From Rotaria socialis (Eukaryota > Rotifera > Eurotatoria > Philodinida > Philodinidae), in contig CAJNYU010003963.1 in the NCBI GenBank assembly GCA_905331475.1, positions 40,466-104,465 on the forward strand: a stretch of DNA of 64,000 nucleotides, given 5' to 3'. Below are positions 60,207-64,000 of this stretch, piece by piece. The number at the start of each line of letters is the position of its first letter. Within the stretch, counting starts at the first letter, position 1. The notes below the pieces were generated by a model, which was given only the letters and a program-made list of their open reading frames with translations, had not been told where the DNA came from and made no database searches. Made by a program: the position numbers and the translations under genes.

Positions 60207-62831
60207 ATGGCAAGCGATAGTGGTGCCGATGATAGCGATGAATTCTTCGATGCTGAAGGTATTTCAATCATATTATTTGTGGAAACTTTTCGGAGCTATT
60301 TAAAAATGAATAGAATTTTCTTTACGGTGTACTCCCTGATTAGGGTATAGATGGTCAAAATTCTCTCTCAATTTCTTTAAACAAATTGTCTTATTTTATT
60401 TCATAGATACCAATCAGTATGTTGTTGGTATTCATCGAGATTTAGTGAAAAGTTGGAATGATATTGCAAAAAAAAAATACGGCCGGTAAGTATCTCTCTA
60501 ACTCTCTTATTCAATAGTCTAATACAGAAACTATCAACATGAGGTCTAAGGATATTCTAAAGTATGTCTATTGATTAGACACACTACTTTGAATATTCGT
60601 GTAAATTCGGTGATATAGACTAGTTTTAGCTGCCTCTGTCCGAAAGAGAAGTCAAGAAAATCTCTGAAGAATTTTCAGTGTTTTCTTCGTCTACGAAATA
60701 GATCACACGGTTCTACTTTTTGATTCAAATGTAATTAATCAAGCAGAGAACTTTTCTCTTTCAGTAGTGTTCAAGTTACTGTGAACAATTTTAATTTAGA
60801 ACTAAACTTCCTGCACAAACGGTTGATCGATCACAGATAGGTGTGTGGAGTATGCTTAAACAATGCATCGGAAAGGTAAATATTATAAGAGAAAACAATT
60901 GAATCCGTAATAATTTTTGAATTTCAGGAACTGTATAGAATGACCATGCCAGTTGTCTTTAATGAACCTCTTTCAATGCTACAACGTTTTGCGGAATGTG
61001 TTCAATACGCATATTTACTTGATAAAGCTGATGAATCTATTGATCCCATAGTGCGAATGCAGGTAATAGTTTAAAATGAGAAACGAGTCGATATCTAATT
61101 TCTAATTCGAACTGTCACTTAATGAAAATATTTGCTCATGTTGTGAGGAATAGAATTTGATGGAGAAATCATCTGAAACGGTTGACGGGGCCGTTTAATG
61201 TGGCATAAACTCGTTGTCTTAGATTTCAATGCTCATAAGAAATGATTCAAATATTTTACTTTTATTTCGAAAGTGTGTTGCTGCATTTGCTGCATCAACG
61301 TTTTCGAGTAATCTTGATCGTATAGCAAAACCGTTCAATCCATTGCTTGGCGAAACGTACGAATTTGTTCAGTGAGTAAACTAGTGATTCTTTTTGTTTA
61401 TCGATCACTTGTTTCGTTTTCAAATTAAATATAGTCATGACTTACCATTTCGTTATACAAGTGAACAAGTTAGCCATCATCCACCTATAACTGCATTTAT
61501 ATGTGAACCAAAAGATGGTGGCAACCAATGGAAATATTATGGAAGTATTCTACCAGACGCTAGATTTTCAATGACATCAATGCAAATAGATCCAAAAGGA
61601 TCATTAGTACTTGAGCTTAATAGGTAAAAAATTTCCTTTTTTGATATCCCATTACGATAGAAACAGATATGTAGTTGTTTGTACTATCCAAAAGTACGAG
61701 AGTATTGCACTTTTTTAAGCTGGTTTTCTTCACAAATTGATTTTTAGCTCTCCTCTGTAGACTTCAAATACTATACATTTGTTTTTTTTTCGCTGAAGAC
61801 ATAAAGAAACGTATACGTGGTCAAGTGTAACTTGTACAGTTCATAATATTGTTGTTGGCAAACTCTGGTTTGAATATGTAAGCTAATTAAGTGGTTAATT
61901 TCAAAATAAATAAATCTTGAATATTATAGCATGGTACGATGGAAATAATAAATCATTCGAATAAAATGAAAGCTATCATTCATTTTAAACCATATTCATC
62001 ATCAACAAAAGAATTACATAAATTGGAAGGTTATATTATTGGTGCCGAGTAAGATATATTCATTATCATGATATTATGTATGTAGTTTCGTATATTTGTG
62101 CTTAGTGACCGTAAACTGCGTGGCTTGTATGGCTATTGGACAGACGCATTATTTTCAATTGATATCGAACAATTTGAAGCATTTTTAAAACAACAACAAA
62201 AGAATGGGACAAGTGCTGTGATAACACCTCAAGAACAACTTGCAAAATCAACAGCAGCAATAGATATTAATAATGTAGAGGAAGAAGAAGTGCCCGTTGT
62301 TGATCCAACACATGAACTACTTAATCTTCCAGCTGATTCAATAACTCTTTGGCGAACAACACCGAGACTAGATTATGCAGCTCAAGTAAAGATTGAAGAA
62401 TTTCTTTGAAAAATAAATATAAATATATCTTTTTTTAATAGTATTACAATTTTTCATTATTTACAATGGCACTTAATGAATGGACAGAGAAAGATAAGAG
62501 ACTACGCCCACGATTGCCACCGACAGATTGTCGATTTCGTCCTGATATTCGTAGGCTGGAAGAAGGTAATATTGACCAAGCTGCGCAAGAAAAAAATCGT
62601 CTAGAAGAGAAACAACGTGCGACCAGAAGAGCGATGGAAAGTAGTCAAGAAAAATGGGAACCAAGGTATATTTTTTCAATCACATCAATTCTATGATGAG
62701 TATTTTGTTTCTGTTTTCAATTTATTAGATGGTTTAGTCTAGTTAAACATAAAGTAACCGGAAATGAAATATGGCTCTCAAACGATAAATATTGGCAACG
62801 AAATTGGAATAATTGTCCAGACATCTATTAG
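60207..62831 (+). CDS. OSBPL2: Oxysterol-binding protein-related protein, ORP1S/ORP2 type
   Basis: Lipid-transfer protein exchanging sterol or phosphoinositide at membrane contact sites. Exons 60207-60258, 60407-60485, 60800-60875, 60928-61062, 61274-61371, 61435-61623, 61799-61877, 61930-62048, 62106-62385, 62442-62665 and 62729-62831, all in phase, give 477 aa (human ORP2 480). N-terminal [11 protein letters not shown] is a near-canonical FFAT motif for VAP binding at the ER. The ORD follows: [54 protein letters not shown], the OSBP signature [29 protein letters not shown], then [20 protein letters not shown] and EEKQRATRR. It ends [14 protein letters not shown], as human ORP2 ends YWDRNYFNLPDIY. 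There are no ankyrin repeats or PH domain, hence the short type. Assignment to ORP1 versus ORP2 is not decided. Confidence 0.95.
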
Positions 62832-64000
62832 TTTCATTAATTTGATTTTCAAATCGTGTTTATTTACTTTTACTTACTATTTATTTTTCTCTCGCTCTAT
62901 TTTTGTCTTTCAATTTAATTTCAATTCATCTGTAGGGGTCATTTATAGTGAAATAAATATTGTACTCATTCTATCAATTTGTTATACACATTCTAAAATA
63001 GATATCCTATCCGACCCCAAACCACCTTTATCCACAATAACAAGCTAAACAATCAGACAAGCAACCTTTCATGCTGTTTTGTTGAAAAGATCAGACAAAA
63101 GCAAAAAAACAGCTCTTGAGAAAGTATATGACTTCAAATGCTTTTCGAACATTCTTTTGACAACAGCAACTATATTAAGACGCATTAAAGTATTTGGTTT
63201 GAATTTCTAGATACTTTGTCTGGGCGTGAGTCTTCGCTACACCCACACCCCACACCCAAAAAGCAACAAAATATGTGCTTTTTCTTTCTCTCTCTATTCC
63301 ACCAGTCGGTTCCATCTCATAACTATTAGTGTTCAGCTATCGTGCCATCTCATAGCTCCTTTATTTCTTTTTAGAATAGTTGTACACAAAGGCTTTGTGA
63401 AACGTCTTGTTTTAGTCAGTTTTGGATGATTTTCATTGTTGCTTTACCTCATTGTTTGCTTTCATGATGAATTCTTCGTTGCTATTGTGCACACAGCCCT
63501 CCTCAATAGGATGCATGCTTGAGAAACGAAATTAAAACAAAAACAAAAAAAGGAGAAAAACAGGCATAAATGAAACAGAGCACATCGGTTTGTTTTAATA
63601 TGTACGAAAAGTGTTGTTGGAAAAAGAAAAGAAGCGAACAGCATAAAATTGTAAAAATTTCTTTCCAACATCAGATCACAATTTGTTTTCAAAAGGCGAA
63701 GGTGGGGTGAGGTGAGTAAATCATTATGAGAATTCGAAAAAAAAACACTATTTCAAATATTATATTTTAATACCAAGATACTGTGAATAGTCGAATTCGT
63801 TTTCTAATTATTTGATTTCAGCGTATGGATGCAGGTCCTGGTTAGGGCAACACAAATACGCACACACACACACCCGCACTCCCTAGATAAATTGGCAAGC
63901 TAATGAAAAACTTTTCGGAGATATATTACGTCCTACACGGTTAAGTTTATATTAATACGATGGTGCTACCGTGTTTCTGTATTTTAGATTGTAACTGGAG
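62832..64000. other. ORP 3' flank and intergenic to window end
   Basis: Starts with the ORP 3' UTR (AATAAA at about 62952). The rest is AT-rich with ACAC-rich patches near 63236-63260 and 63850-63875. No further gene seen. Confidence 0.5.

Overview
The window is strongly AT-rich eukaryotic DNA from an invertebrate animal. Every conserved gene is metazoan: NUP98, a CIP4/FBP17-type F-BAR protein, LKB1/STK11, cystinosin, CNOT2, COX18, TRAPPC12, NDFIP, TAO kinase, USP32 and an ORP1/ORP2-type oxysterol-binding protein. Most introns are 50-70 nt with plain GT-AG ends, and genes sit a few hundred bases to about 3 kb apart. Short introns, AT richness, single-exon foreign-looking genes and a kinesin-light-chain-like TPR fragment together suggest a rotifer, most likely bdelloid. 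That placement is inference; no rRNA or mitochondrial marker is present. No tRNA, rRNA, CRISPR or prokaryotic operon was seen.

Layout. 1-4.3 kb: NUP98-like gene (-). 4.7-8.8 kb: F-BAR/HR1/SH3 gene (-). 11.3-12.3 kb: Gly/Gln-rich repeat protein (-), divergent from STK11 (+, 13.7-15.6 kb). 16.2-17.6 kb: cystinosin (-), divergent from CNOT2 (+, 18.3-19.8 kb). 20.2-28 kb is accessory: a palindromic repeat, a TPR remnant, an intronless S51/cyanophycinase-like peptidase, an intronless small secreted or anchored protein, and a doubtful retroelement remnant. 28.9-29.7 kb: ankyrin gene (+). 32-35 kb: COX18 and TRAPPC12 (-). 35.7-36.5 kb: nested miniature inverted-repeat elements. 36.5-39.8 kb: gene-poor. 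39.9-40.7 kb: second ankyrin gene (+). 41.5-50.8 kb: NDFIP and TAO kinase in tandem (-), the latter holding a foldback DNA transposon and an assembly gap in introns. 52.8-59.4 kb: USP32 (-), divergent from an ORP gene (+, 60.2-62.8 kb).

The conserved genes are ordinary eukaryotic housekeeping and signalling genes with no operon-like relation. Thematic links are loose: NDFIP and USP32 both act in ubiquitin-dependent membrane trafficking, and cystinosin, TRAPPC12, ORP and the F-BAR protein are membrane and trafficking factors. Exon chains were joined by hand from splice sites, reading phase and family conservation. Complete phase-consistent models were obtained for NUP98 (549 aa), STK11 (485), cystinosin (397), CNOT2 (403), COX18 (341), NDFIP (257), TAOK (1022), ORP (477), the Gly-rich protein (333) and both ankyrin proteins (225, 212). 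The F-BAR gene lacks its first coding exon and has one unresolved junction. USP32 has one unresolved internal junction, and several of its N-terminal exons were seen but not bounded exactly.

Most notable: the NUP98-like protein stops exactly at the His-Phe where other NUP98-NUP96 precursors cut themselves, so this locus encodes a pre-cleaved NUP98 without NUP96. I found no convincing undescribed multi-gene system.
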